This document shows, in pieces, positions 17,210-27,167 of a DNA stretch of 64,000 nucleotides. The DNA is taken from positions 186,001-250,000 of the forward strand of contig JADJWV010000003.1 in NCBI GenBank assembly GCA_016716185.1. The letters are read 5' to 3'. The stretch's first letter is position 1. Each line of letters starts with the position of its first letter. The notes under the pieces are model-generated. The model was not told the origin of the DNA, did no database searches, and saw only the letters and a program-made list of their open reading frames with translations. This stretch comes from Saprospiraceae bacterium (GTDB lineage Bacteria; Bacteroidota; Bacteroidia; Chitinophagales; Saprospiraceae). The position numbers were made by a program, and so were the translations under genes.

Positions 17210-18229
17210 ATGCAGGGAAAACACCTGTATTCTATCGACATGTTGCGGGGCCTGGTGGCCCTGTTGGTTTGTTTATATCATTTTACGGAAGGTTTCTTTC
17301 CGGAAGATGATGTGTTCAGATTTATTTTCTCGCGGGGCTATCTGGGAGTGGAGATCTTTTTTATCATCAGCGGATTTGTCATTCCTTTTACGATGTACAA
17401 ATCTCATTATGAACATTCGCATGCCGGAAACTTCATGCTCAAAAGGTTGATCCGCATTGAGCCTCCCTATTGGTGCAGCATTGCCTTGATTTTTTTAATC
17501 GAGTATGTATCCACGTTTTTCAGACACTACAAGGATAAAGAAATCTATTTTGAATGGAAGCCGTTGCTTTATCATGTGCTCCACATCAATGATTTTCTGG
17601 AGACTCCTTGGCTGAGAGGGATCTATTGGAGTCTGGCTATTGAAGTCCAGTATTATCTTTTGATGGCATTGATTTTTCCGTTTATTTTATTTAGAAAATT
17701 CTGGCAAACTGTTGCGGTCCTGTTTTGCTTTTGCTTGGGACGCTGGTTGGATGCAGATGAATTGGTATTTTATTATGGCTGTCATTTTGTGACTGGTATT
17801 GTGCTTTTCAATTACCACATTGGTGATCTGAATACGAAGCAGGTTTGGATTGGTTTATTGTTTTGTTTTGGCATCACATTATGGTGTTTTGATATCTACC
17901 ATTTATCGGCCAGTGTGGGATCCGCCTTATTCATTCTTTATTTTAACAAAATGGTATCTCCACTGGTATTTCTTGGAAAAATATCGTATTCGTTTTATCT
18001 GATCCACATTCAGGTGGGATGGACATTGTTGGATGCCATTGAGCGAAGTTATCCGAATACGAATTTGATGCGAAATATGATAATCAGTATTGCAATAACT
18101 ATTCTTGCTTCGTGGTTGTTTTATCTGCTGATTGAAAAACCAAGCCATCATTGGGCGCAGAAAATAAGATGGGGAGGGAAGGCAGAAAGCTTAAAGCGGG
18201 AAGCTGAAAGCGGGAAGCTGAAAGCGTAA
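17210..18229 (+). CDS. Membrane acyltransferase 3 family (OafA/YrhL-like)
   Basis: This polytopic membrane protein of about 339 residues begins YSIDMLRGLVALLVCLYHF with the family's LRGLA-type motif and conserved histidine. RGYLGVEIFFIISGFVI, the RLIRIEPPYW motif and WSLAIEVQYY follow, with about ten transmembrane segments. Such enzymes O-acylate surface glycans or other carbohydrates; the acceptor is unknown. The last 15 or so residues (KAESLKREAESGKLKA) are a translation of the gcgggaagctgaaagcg repeat tract that follows, so the normal stop seems to have been overrun by the repeat. Confidence 0.9.
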   Translation: MQGKHLYSIDMLRGLVALLVCLYHFTEGFFPEDDVFRFIFSRGYLGVEIFFIISGFVIPFTMYKSHYEHSHAGNFMLKRLIRIEPPYWCSIALIFLIEYVSTFFRHYKDKEIYFEWKPLLYHVLHINDFLETPWLRGIYWSLAIEVQYYLLMALIFPFILFRKFWQTVAVLFCFCLGRWLDADELVFYYGCHFVTGIVLFNYHIGDLNTKQVWIGLLFCFGITLWCFDIYHLSASVGSALFILYFNKMVSPLVFLGKISYSFYLIHIQVGWTLLDAIERSYPNTNLMRNMIISIAITILASWLFYLLIEKPSHHWAQKIRWGGKAESLKREAESGKLKA

Positions 18230-18255
18230 AGCTGAAAGCGTAAAGCTGAAAGCCC
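18180..18255 (+). repeat. gcgggaagctgaaag array at the acyltransferase 3' end
   Basis: There are five or six imperfect units of agcgggaagctgaaagcg / agcgtaaagctgaa. The first three units are coding (C-terminus of the acyltransferase); the rest lie after its stop. The same word in the same sense follows rsmA and, in variant form, pnp. Confidence 0.75.
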
Positions 18256-18333
18256 ATACAAATCACAACAACAATTGAATACTAATCATGTTTTATTCAG
18301 ATAGACACGGCAGACGCATTGTATTTTGTTATC

Positions 18334-19464
18334 ATGAAAAAAGTAATAATTCTATTGTTTTTCCTTTATAATAATAGTCTCAATTTATTTTCGCAATTTG
18401 AGGACTATCAATGGATCTTGGGGTATTATAGTGGACAGGGTCCAAACACCATGAACTTTAATTTTGAAAATGAACAGCTACAAATCACTACCAGGCATTC
18501 GTCCTATAAGGTATCTGACGGAAATGCTATCATCTCTGCACCCGATGGCAAGAAAATCATCGCCATGTCCAATGCTTACACCATTTACCATCGTGAACTC
18601 GACACCATGGTCAACGGGGGCCGCATCAATCGAAATACAGCCTTTTACAGTAAATACGGATCTTCCCTGGCACAATCCGTTTTAATCCTTAACCTTCCAG
18701 GTTCATCCAGCTATTATAAAGTATTTTATTTTTGGGAAGATCGGCCGAAACCCGATAGTTTTGTTCAAGTTAACAAACTATACGAAGCAACCATTGATGC
18801 ACAATTGAACCAGGGTCTGGGCCAGGTCTTAGATTACGACGTCCTGGTGGATACAGACCGTTATGATTTTGGCAAATTGCAAGCTTGTCGCCATGCCAAT
18901 GGCCGGGACTGGTGGGTTGTCATCCCTAGAAGGTATGCCCCACAACTACTGGTGTATTTGTTGGATCCTTCGGGTATACGTCGACACCATGTAGAAGCAT
19001 TGCCCTTTGACATCAAAACCGGTATCGGGCAAGCCCAGTTCAGTCCCGATGGCACTCAATACGCCATTGCCCAATCTCAGGACAATTTTCGGCAAGGTCA
19101 ATATTTGCAACTTTTTGATTTTGATCGCTGCAGTGGGACGTTTAGCAACATGAACTCAATCCATTTCCAGGATACTTTTGGGGGTGGCGGTTTAGCATTC
19201 TCATCCAACTCTCAAATTCTCTACTTTGCAAGCACGAAAACAATTTATCAATTTTATCCCAAACAATCTGATGTGGCTGGCTCCAGAACTTTAGTTGGAG
19301 AATATCAAGGAATGATTGATAGTTTCTTCTCCTGGGCACCCTGTCATATAGGATATTTAATTCTTGCGCCAGATCATAAAATTTACATCACTAATACAAC
19401 GACAACGTATTGGATGCACAGCATCGAATATCCGGATAGCATTGGCAGATCTTGTAAATATTAG
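18334..19464 (+). pseudogene. PKD-type secreted protein, part before an in-frame TAG
   Basis: This is the first 376 residues of what looks like one longer gene. It starts with a signal peptide (MKKVIILLFFLY...) and continues as a beta-propeller-like region with SPDGTQYAI and APDHKIYITN-type repeats. The segment IEYPDSIGRSCKY then meets TAG. The frame continues without shift into the next entry, EGRLKLPAPNFSSIPSYPH, which is what the intact family would be expected to show there. A TTG 15 bases upstream is in frame but sits in the promoter-like tattttg. Function is unknown; related Bacteroidota proteins are large extracellular proteins. Confidence 0.7.
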
Positions 19465-19479
19465 GAAGGGAGGTTAAAG

Positions 19480-20097
19480 TTGCCTGCTCCAAACTTTAGT
19501 TCCATTCCATCCTACCCCCATTTTAGGTTGGGACCGGTCGATGAAAGCATTTGCGACAGTCTTGGTATCGACAATATCCCACTGGCCCGATGGCGATACG
19601 AAGCCAATGCAGCTGAGCTACAAACTATTCATTTTTTTGATCTCTCAAACTACGATCCCAGCGAATGGTCCTGGGACTTTGGAGACCAAGCCAGCGGATC
19701 GAATATTTATTCAAATCTGTCCAATCCTGTACACCGCTTTTCAAGCCCGGGAGTATATCGCATCTGCCTCACTGTGCGCAATGCAAATGGTTCGGGTACT
19801 CAGTGCAAAGAGGTCAACATACTTTTTACCTCTAACGAACAAGATCTACCTAAATTAAAACCTAGCATTCAGTGGCAATATTATACTCAATCACATACCT
19901 TATCTATAGATGCAATCAACTTACTAACACCAGTTAGCATTGCAATTGGCAATGCTCATGGCCATACACTGATCCATAAACACGTTAAAAATCTACCGGC
20001 AGAGATTTCATTAGTTGATTTTCCTCCAGGAGTTTATTGGATAAAAGTTATAGATAGTGAGAAACACTTATTATTTAATAAAATAATAATTCCTTAA
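19480..20097 (+). pseudogene. PKD-type secreted protein, part after the in-frame TAG
   Basis: This 205-residue frame is in phase with the preceding entry, separated by a single TAG at 19462-19464. It begins inside a conserved block (YPHFRLGPVDESICDSLGIDN). A PKD domain follows (about 50-115), with YDPSEWSWDFGDQASG and PGVYRICLTVRNANG. It ends with a T9SS-like beta segment (HTLSIDAINLL, PPGVYWIKVIDSEKHLLF). It has no signal peptide of its own and no promoter visible, so alone it should not be exported. The pair is best read as one gene of about 588 codons with a nonsense mutation, or a sequencing error. Confidence 0.7.
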
Positions 20098-20179
20098 GAA
20101 TTTTTCAGAATTAAAGTTTTTTAAATCTGAGTCCAATAATTATATTATAAAGACACGATACTGTGAGCTGAATTTTCTT

Positions 20180-21106
20180 TTATTTGGGTTTGTATTCCCT
20201 TGCCATTCTTTTCAACGCGACCATTTCCTTCATCATTTCCCTGGCTTCTTCGCAGGGCGCTCCGAAATAGGTTTTTCCGGATTCGAGGTCTTTACCAACT
20301 CCGGATTTTGCAAGGAGTGTAACCCGGTCACCAATTCTTAAATTTTGTGCTACCCCAACTTGTCCATACATCGTTACCCAATCACCCACAATTGTTTTTC
20401 CTGCGATGCCCACCTGCGCCGCCAACAAACAATGTTTACCGATAACAACTCCGTGACCGATATGCACCTGACAATCTATCTTTGTTCCTTCGCCAATGAT
20501 TGTATCTCCGCTTACTCCTTTGTTGATCGTGGTTCCTGAACCTACATCCACGTGATCGTGTATCACTACGCGACCACAGGATCTCCATTTTCGAAATCCC
20601 TCAGCTGTTTTTTTAAAATAAAAAGCATCCGTTCCGATGAGTGCTCCGGATTGTATGTTTACATGTTGACCAATCACAGTATATTCACCGACAACGCTGT
20701 TGGCCCCGATATAACTATATGCTCCAATCACCGCATGATGCCCGATAAAAACATTCGCATCGATATGTGCCGTTGGATGTATCCAGGATGAATCTGAAAT
20801 CGCCTGATGCTGATTGACAATGGGTCTGGATTCAAGGACCAGCTGATTATACACTTCGAAGGGCTGATCGGTTACCAATAGGGTTTTTCCTTCCGGACAA
20901 TCCGTCTCTTTATTGATCAAAATAGTCGTTGCTGCAGAATGTATCGATTTTGCATAATATTTTTCGGCATCCACAAATGTCAGATCACCCTTGCGCACTT
21001 TATGTATTTCATTGATGCCTAAAATGAGCTGGTCTCTTTGGCCAATTATTTTCATCCCAAACCTTTCTGCGAGGTCTTTTACGGATAATGCTTTTGCTAA
21101 TTGCAT
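20180..21106 (-). CDS. lpxD: UDP-3-O-acylglucosamine N-acyltransferase-like protein
   Basis: LpxD adds the second acyl chain in lipid A synthesis. The 308-residue protein has the N-terminal uridine-binding-type domain (about 1-105; KGDLTFVDAEKYY) and then a left-handed beta helix of hexapeptide repeats (about 108-280). IGTDAFYFKK, CQVHIGHGVVIG with the likely catalytic histidine, and GIAGKTIVGDWV are included. It is shorter than the usual 340 residues and could be the second, LpxD-like paralogue seen in many Bacteroidota rather than the lipid A enzyme itself. It lies 10 bases behind polA and may share its transcript. Confidence 0.82.
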   Translation of the reverse strand: MQLAKALSVKDLAERFGMKIIGQRDQLILGINEIHKVRKGDLTFVDAEKYYAKSIHSAATTILINKETDCPEGKTLLVTDQPFEVYNQLVLESRPIVNQHQAISDSSWIHPTAHIDANVFIGHHAVIGAYSYIGANSVVGEYTVIGQHVNIQSGALIGTDAFYFKKTAEGFRKWRSCGRVVIHDHVDVGSGTTINKGVSGDTIIGEGTKIDCQVHIGHGVVIGKHCLLAAQVGIAGKTIVGDWVTMYGQVGVAQNLRIGDRVTLLAKSGVGKDLESGKTYFGAPCEEAREMMKEMVALKRMAREYKPK

Positions 21107-21116
21107 AGACTATAAT

Positions 21117-23894
21117 TTAATGTGCTTCCAGCCAATTGTTTCCAAATCCGATTCCCACTTCAATGGGCACTTTTAATTCGGGTATTGCATGTTTCATTTC
21201 GTATTGAATGATTTGTTGCATTTTTTCTAATTCACTTTTTGGAACATCAAAAACCAATTCATCGTGTACCTGAAGAATCATTTTCGATTCCAGATTTTCT
21301 ATTCTCAAACGATCGTGAATATGTATCATCGCCAACTTGATCATATCTGCAGCAGTGCCCTGAATCGGTGTATTTATGGCCACGCGCTCGGCATTGGTTC
21401 GCGCGAGTGCATTTTTAGAATTGATATCGCGCAAGACTCTTTTGCGCCCGAGCATCGTCGCAACGTATCCATGGGTTCTTGCATTCTCCACGACATTGGC
21501 CATGTAAGATTTCAAGCCGCTGTAAGTTTTAAAATATTGATCGATCAGATCTTTGGCATCGGTGCGGCTGATGTTCAATTGCCTTGAAATATTGGTCGAA
21601 CCGGCACCATATAAAATCGAAAAATTGACCGTTTTCGCATTGCGCCGTTGATCGGCAGTCACCTGATCGTAATCTACATTATAGACTTTTGCAGCCGTAG
21701 CGCGATGGATATCCTGCTCTTTGATAAATGCATCGAGCATCATCTCTTCATTTGCGATTTCCGCAATCAGTCTCAGTTCTATTTGCGAATAATCAGCTGA
21801 AATCAGAACATGATCTGCATCTCTGGGAATAAAAGCTTTGCGGATCTCCCGCCCCGCTTCGTCCTTGATGGGAATATTCTGCAAATTCGGATTTTCGCTG
21901 GCGAGCCTGCCCGTTGCTGCACGTGCCTGGTTGAACGAACTATGCACTCTGCCTGTTTTGGGATTGATCATCAAAGGCAAAGCATCTACGTAAGTCGATT
22001 TTAATTTTGATAATTTCCTGAATTCGAGAATGTCGTAAACAACTTCATTTTCTTCGGCCAATTCGCTTAACTTTTCTTCATCGGTGCTGTATTGGTTGGT
22101 ACTTGTCTTTTTCCATTTATAGGGAATCTTCAATTTATCAAACAACACCTCGCCCACTTGTTTCGGACTTGCGATATTAAACCGCACGCCTGCTTTTTGG
22201 TAAATTAATTGTTCGGCTGCATAAATTTGTTTTTCGAGAACTTTCGAATAATCATTCAGAAAATCACCATCGATGCGTACGCCGGCATGTTCCAGATCGC
22301 ATAATACTTTTACCAGAGGAAGTTCGATTTTGCGCAAAACGCTTTCCAATTCATTCTTTTGAATTTCTTCTTTTAAAACCGGAAGCAATTGTAAAGTCAT
22401 ATCGGCATCTTCCGCTGCATATTCTTTGATCTTTTCCAATTCGACATCCCGCATGGACCCTTGCTGCGCGCCTTTCTTCCCGATCAATTCTTCGATAGCA
22501 ACCATTTTATAGTTGAGATAACTTTCGGCGAGATAATCCAGTTTATGCCGCTGATCGGGTTCGATCAGATAATGTGCAATCATCGTATCGAATTCCGGAA
22601 CAGGTAGATGCACTTCATACCATTTCATCATGAGCATATCGTACTTGATATTTTGTCCGATGAATTTTTTTGTTGTGTCTTCCAACAGATCTTTAAATTG
22701 TTTAACGCATTTTCTGGCTTCACTTTGCTCTGCAGGCACCGGCACATAATAGGCCTCTCCTGCTTTTATACAAAAAGACATGCCTACCAGCTCTGCCTGA
22801 TTGGCATCGATACCGGTGGTTTCCGTATCAAACGAAATCAGTGCAGCATCTGAGAGGCTTTTCAATAAATTGCGGATCTCTGCATCGGATTGGACCAAAT
22901 GATAGGTATGTGGCGTTGAATGAATGTCGTGCTCGCCTATTTTATAAGCTTTCGTCTCGGTTTGAGACGCAGACGATTCCTGCGCAACTTCTTCAGCAAA
23001 CAAAGTGGATTGTGTAGGTTTAAATGCCGCTCCCAGTATGGTATCTGCAAGACTTCTGAATTCAAGCAGCTTGAACAGTTCCATCAGTCTTGCTTTATCA
23101 AATCCTTCAACCCGGTACATTTTTTCGTCGAAGCGGATGGGCGCATGAATATCGATGGTTGCGAGTTTTTTACTCAATAGCGCGAGGTGTTCGTGCTCAA
23201 TGATTTTGTCTTTGAGTTTACCGGCCACTTTGTCTTTATTCAGCAATAAATTTTCGATGGTATCAAATTCCTCAAGAAGTTTCGCTGCGGTCTTCTCACC
23301 CACTCCCGGAATTCCGGGAATATTATCGACGGCATCGCCCATGAGTCCGAGCATATCAATGACCTGGTCAACTCTCCTGATACCCCAGCTTTCGGTGATT
23401 TCCTTAGGGCCCAGAATATCGACTCCATTGCCTTGTCTGGAAGGTTTGTACATAAAAACATGATCTTCTACCAGCTGACCGTAATCCTTATCCGGTGTGA
23501 CCATATACACTTCAAAGCCTTCTTTGGAAGCCTGCTTGGCCAGTGTTCCAATCACATCATCTGCTTCGTAGGCTTCGACGGTGACGATCGGTATGTTAAA
23601 TGCTTTGATGAGCTCTTCGATATAGGGAAATGCATTGGTAATATCTTCCGGTTGCGCTTCCCTGTTTGCTTTGTATTCGGGAAATTCTTTATGCCGGAAA
23701 GTCGGTCCGGACAAGTCAAAAGCTACTGCCAGATGCGTTGGTTTTTCGCGACTGATGATATCCCAAAGCGTTCTCGTAAATCCGTTGATGGCGGAAGTAT
23801 TCAATCCCTTGGAATTGATCAAAGGCCTCGTTATAAAGGCATAATGCGCCCGGTAAACGAGGGCATGGCCATCCAGCAGGAATAGTTTTTTCAT
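21117..23894 (-). CDS. polA: DNA polymerase I
   Basis: Pol I fills gaps and removes primers in replication and repair. The protein of about 925 residues has all three parts. The 5'-3' nuclease domain (about 1-295) includes LFLLDGHALVYRAHYAF, YEADDVIGTLA and GDAVDNIPGIPGVGEKTA. The 3'-5' exonuclease domain (about 335-520) includes SFDTETTG, IGQNIKYD and the YAAEDADMT block, so proofreading looks intact. The polymerase domain has ADYSQIELR, RNAKTVNFSILYG and QVHDELVFD. The ATG at 23894 is preferred; an in-frame TTG two codons earlier is part of an upstream T-run. Confidence 0.97.
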   Translation of the reverse strand: MKKLFLLDGHALVYRAHYAFITRPLINSKGLNTSAINGFTRTLWDIISREKPTHLAVAFDLSGPTFRHKEFPEYKANREAQPEDITNAFPYIEELIKAFNIPIVTVEAYEADDVIGTLAKQASKEGFEVYMVTPDKDYGQLVEDHVFMYKPSRQGNGVDILGPKEITESWGIRRVDQVIDMLGLMGDAVDNIPGIPGVGEKTAAKLLEEFDTIENLLLNKDKVAGKLKDKIIEHEHLALLSKKLATIDIHAPIRFDEKMYRVEGFDKARLMELFKLLEFRSLADTILGAAFKPTQSTLFAEEVAQESSASQTETKAYKIGEHDIHSTPHTYHLVQSDAEIRNLLKSLSDAALISFDTETTGIDANQAELVGMSFCIKAGEAYYVPVPAEQSEARKCVKQFKDLLEDTTKKFIGQNIKYDMLMMKWYEVHLPVPEFDTMIAHYLIEPDQRHKLDYLAESYLNYKMVAIEELIGKKGAQQGSMRDVELEKIKEYAAEDADMTLQLLPVLKEEIQKNELESVLRKIELPLVKVLCDLEHAGVRIDGDFLNDYSKVLEKQIYAAEQLIYQKAGVRFNIASPKQVGEVLFDKLKIPYKWKKTSTNQYSTDEEKLSELAEENEVVYDILEFRKLSKLKSTYVDALPLMINPKTGRVHSSFNQARAATGRLASENPNLQNIPIKDEAGREIRKAFIPRDADHVLISADYSQIELRLIAEIANEEMMLDAFIKEQDIHRATAAKVYNVDYDQVTADQRRNAKTVNFSILYGAGSTNISRQLNISRTDAKDLIDQYFKTYSGLKSYMANVVENARTHGYVATMLGRKRVLRDINSKNALARTNAERVAINTPIQGTAADMIKLAMIHIHDRLRIENLESKMILQVHDELVFDVPKSELEKMQQIIQYEMKHAIPELKVPIEVGIGFGNNWLEAH

Positions 23895-24057
23895 ATACAA
23901 AAATGAAGGGTGAAGATAGGGAAAAGATTATAGTTGATGGATTATCCCAATTCATGCATTGGAATCCAGTTTCTTAGCTTAAGGCATAACCATTATGCAT
24001 ATAATATATTTTCAATTCTAATGCAGAGATTGGGATTATCCATATTGGATGATGGAG

Positions 24058-24116
24058 TCCCGATAAAATGATATAGCTCTTTTACAAAATAAATAATCGC
24101 GAACATTTAATCGGGA
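24058..24116. repeat. 58-59 bp palindromic element, diverged copy
   Basis: The left arm tcccgataaaat and right arm atttaatcggga are almost perfectly inverted, with a 35-base AT-rich centre. It is a diverged member of the family found at 35709, 35927, 46486, 46557 and 48845. It lies just behind the stop of the sucB gene. Confidence 0.65.
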
Positions 24117-24139
24117 GGTCGAAAAATCTACATTAAAAA

Positions 24140-25351
24140 TCAAAGCTGCAAAAACATCCGTACCGGATCTTCCAATAATTCCTTCACTTTGACCAGGAAA
24201 CGGACAGAAGAAGATCCATCGATGAGGCGATGATCGTAAGAGAGCGCCAGATACATCATAGGCCTGGCCACAATGGTTCCATTGACTACGACTGGCCTTT
24301 CTTTTATGGCATGCATTCCAAGTATTGCTGATTGCGGCTCGTTGAGGATAGGGGTACTCATTAAAGAACCGAATATGCCTCCATTGGTAATTGTAAACGT
24401 GCCTCCAGACATTTCATCCATTGTCAGCGAAGCCGTGCGGGCTTTGTCTGCAAGAATTTTCAATTGCTTCTCGAACTCATAGATGCTCATGTGTTCGACG
24501 TTTTTAACCGGAGGTACAACCAGCCCTTGAGGAGTGGAAATCGCAATGGCAATATCGACATAGTCGTGATAAATGATTTCTTCGCCTTCAATAAAAGCAT
24601 TGACTTCGGGCATTTCAATCAGTACCTGGCTACAGGCTTTTGCAAAAAGCGACATAAAGCCGATTTTAATGCCGTGTTTTTTTTCGAAATCTTCGTTGTA
24701 TTTCTTTCTGAGTTCAATTAATGCTGACATATCCACTTCATTAAAGGTCGTCAGCATAGCGGTCTGATTGCGGGCATTTACCAGGCGTTTGGAAATGGTT
24801 CGACGCATCCGGCTCATTTTCTCTCGTCTGGTATTTCGAAGATCTGCTGAAGTTAATACTGCATCCAATTTTATTTCCTTTCCGGATTCCAGGAATGTAT
24901 CATCTTCAGAAATGGATTTATGGGATGATGCCATTAAGGCATCCTGTTTTGTGATTCGACCTCCTTTTCCTGTACCAGGTATTTTAGATACAGAAATTTC
25001 TGCTTCTCTTAAAATTTTAGCTGCAGACGGGGCTGCAATTTTATCAACTTTAGATTCCTGTTCAGAAACTTGAGTGCGAATGGTCGTTGAATGATTTTCA
25101 ATCGGAGTCATCATTGAAGTATCGATGTGGGCAACCAGCGCACCAATCGGCAGATCCTCTCCTTCCCTGGCAACGTGCACCAATTTTCCTGAAGCTTCTG
25201 AAGGAAATTCAAGTGTGGCTTTATCTGAATCAAATTCACAAATCGGTTCATCCAATTGCACGACGCTTCCATCCGGTTTCAACCACCTGGAAAGGGTAAC
25301 TTCGGTAATGGATTCTCCGATAGGAGGTACCTTTAATTCAATGATGGCCAT
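24140..25351 (-). CDS. sucB: Dihydrolipoamide succinyltransferase, E2 of 2-oxoglutarate dehydrogenase
   Basis: E2 carries the succinyl group from E1 to CoA in the TCA cycle. The 403-residue protein has one N-terminal lipoyl domain (about 1-75) with the lipoylated lysine in EFDSDKATLEF (Lys44). A flexible linker and an E3/E1-binding domain follow (about 107-140; AAKILREAEISVSKIPGTG). The catalytic domain ends with SYDHRLIDG, holding the active-site His and Asp. The TMDEMSGGTFTITNGGIFGS block is typical of succinyltransferases rather than acetyltransferases. The E1 gene is not adjacent. Confidence 0.94.
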   Translation of the reverse strand: MAIIELKVPPIGESITEVTLSRWLKPDGSVVQLDEPICEFDSDKATLEFPSEASGKLVHVAREGEDLPIGALVAHIDTSMMTPIENHSTTIRTQVSEQESKVDKIAAPSAAKILREAEISVSKIPGTGKGGRITKQDALMASSHKSISEDDTFLESGKEIKLDAVLTSADLRNTRREKMSRMRRTISKRLVNARNQTAMLTTFNEVDMSALIELRKKYNEDFEKKHGIKIGFMSLFAKACSQVLIEMPEVNAFIEGEEIIYHDYVDIAIAISTPQGLVVPPVKNVEHMSIYEFEKQLKILADKARTASLTMDEMSGGTFTITNGGIFGSLMSTPILNEPQSAILGMHAIKERPVVVNGTIVARPMMYLALSYDHRLIDGSSSVRFLVKVKELLEDPVRMFLQL

Positions 25352-25571
25352 ATTTGCAATGTTTTTGTAAAAATAATTTATTAGGAGCTAAACTCTGGAC
25401 TGATCCATAATTCTGATTATTAACCACATCTAAACGGGCATTGTTCATTTAACATTCTATTTAATTCCATTTGACATACAAGATTAAATTCCGGTCTAAC
25501 TTGCATAATCATAAACTCCGGATGGAAAAGCGGCGTTTAATTTTTAAAAAATTCGATAGTTCTGAACGGAT

Positions 25572-27125
25572 ATGAAGAGGACGTTTAAGTATTACCGGAT
25601 CATGTGGATCCGGCATGATCTGTCCGCCGGAATTTCAGTGTTTTTAATTGCCTTGCCCTTATGCCTGGGGATTGCACTTGCCTCAAATGCACCCGCTTAT
25701 GCCGGTGTGCTTTCAGGTATCATTGGTGGGATCGTAGTTGGTCTGATCAGCAAATCGCCGTTTGCGGTTTCGGGTCCTGCGGCCGGGTTAACTACGGTTG
25801 TTGCAGCCGCTATCATTGGAATGGGTGATTTCAGATTATTTTTATTGTCCGTTTGCATTGCTGGATTATTTCAAATCCTTTTGGCTATTTTCAAAGTAGG
25901 AGTCCTTGTTCATTATTTCCCCTCTTCTGTGATCAAAGGAATGTTGGCAGCGATCGGGATTTTACTGATATCCAAACAAATTCCAATAGCTCTCGGATAT
26001 GACCAACCCGATTTTTGGACGAGTGGATTTCTCGAAGTTTTTGAATCTAAAAATTTTTTAGGCAATCTTTCAAATTTCTGGGATCACCTGAGTGTATCTA
26101 CCATTCTCATTACGGCTTTTTCTTTGGGAATATTAATTTATTTCAGGAATACGCGCCACAAAAAGTTAAGGAGCCTGCCCGCTCCATTTTTTGTCGTCGC
26201 TTTCGGAATATTCGCCGCTTTTCTTTTATCAAATTTAGAACTTGGAATGGTTCTGAAACCAACCCAAATGGTTGAAGTTCCGCTTCGTATTTTTGATGAC
26301 CTGGTATTTCCGGATTTTTCAAAACTGTTTTCATCGGTTGAGATTTGGGAAACGGGATTGACCCTTGGCTTGTTGGCTTCCCTGGAAACGCTGCTTTGTA
26401 TTGATGCCATGGATAAACTGGATCCGCACAATCGCATCACGCCTGTAAACCGGGAATTATTTGCACAAGGTGTGGGAAATCTACTCTGCGGAATTCTGGG
26501 CGCTATACCACTCACTGCAGTAGTTGTAAGAGGTTCGGCAAATATGGAAGCAGGAGCAAGAACCAAAATGTCTGCCATTACCCATGGCTTTTTATTACTT
26601 CTTGCTGTTGTTTTGTTTCCGATTGTTCTCAATAAAATCCCCTATGCTTCTCTTGGTGCCATATTGCTGGTGACAGGTTATTATCTGACCAAACCGAAAT
26701 TGTATAAAAACATGTTTTCAATTGGATCGAATCAGTATTTGCCATTTTTAATTACCATATTTATGATCCTGATGACCAACTTACTAATAGGTGTGAGCAT
26801 TGGATTGTTACTTTCGATCTATTATATTGTACAGAAAAATTTTAAAGCGGAATATAAATTGTCTCACACCAGACAGGAAGGCATAGATGCATACACGGTC
26901 AAACTCAACACCAATGTAACATTTCTAAACAAAGTGAATTTGCGAAAGGTATTGGATGAAATTCCGGAATACAGCATACTGAATATCGATGGCAGAGATT
27001 GTAATTTTCTTGATTATGACATTCTGGAGATCATTAGTGACTTTCACAACAAAGCAAGGGACAGACACATTGAATTGCATCTGATGGGTATACAAAAAGT
27101 TGAATCGTTTTCCATTCACGATTGA
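25572..27125 (+). CDS. SulP-family anion transporter
   Basis: This 517-residue SLC26/SulP permease has about 12-14 transmembrane segments. It opens RHDLSAGISVFLIALPLCLGIALASNAP-like (positions about 12-42, key residues A-L-P-L-x-L-G), followed by GVLSGIIGGIVVG and the anion-site region SGPAAGLTTVV. The cytoplasmic C-terminus is a short STAS domain (about 440-517) with ILNIDGRDCNFLDYDILEII. Substrates of this family are sulfate, bicarbonate or other anions; the GIALASNAPAYAGV subgroup is often bicarbonate-linked, but no carbonic anhydrase gene follows here. Assignment to SulP is firm; the substrate is open. Confidence 0.92.
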   Translation: MKRTFKYYRIMWIRHDLSAGISVFLIALPLCLGIALASNAPAYAGVLSGIIGGIVVGLISKSPFAVSGPAAGLTTVVAAAIIGMGDFRLFLLSVCIAGLFQILLAIFKVGVLVHYFPSSVIKGMLAAIGILLISKQIPIALGYDQPDFWTSGFLEVFESKNFLGNLSNFWDHLSVSTILITAFSLGILIYFRNTRHKKLRSLPAPFFVVAFGIFAAFLLSNLELGMVLKPTQMVEVPLRIFDDLVFPDFSKLFSSVEIWETGLTLGLLASLETLLCIDAMDKLDPHNRITPVNRELFAQGVGNLLCGILGAIPLTAVVVRGSANMEAGARTKMSAITHGFLLLLAVVLFPIVLNKIPYASLGAILLVTGYYLTKPKLYKNMFSIGSNQYLPFLITIFMILMTNLLIGVSIGLLLSIYYIVQKNFKAEYKLSHTRQEGIDAYTVKLNTNVTFLNKVNLRKVLDEIPEYSILNIDGRDCNFLDYDILEIISDFHNKARDRHIELHLMGIQKVESFSIHD

Positions 27126-27167
27126 CAGGACTGGGTGCTCAATTTAATATTTGAATCTATCCAGGTC

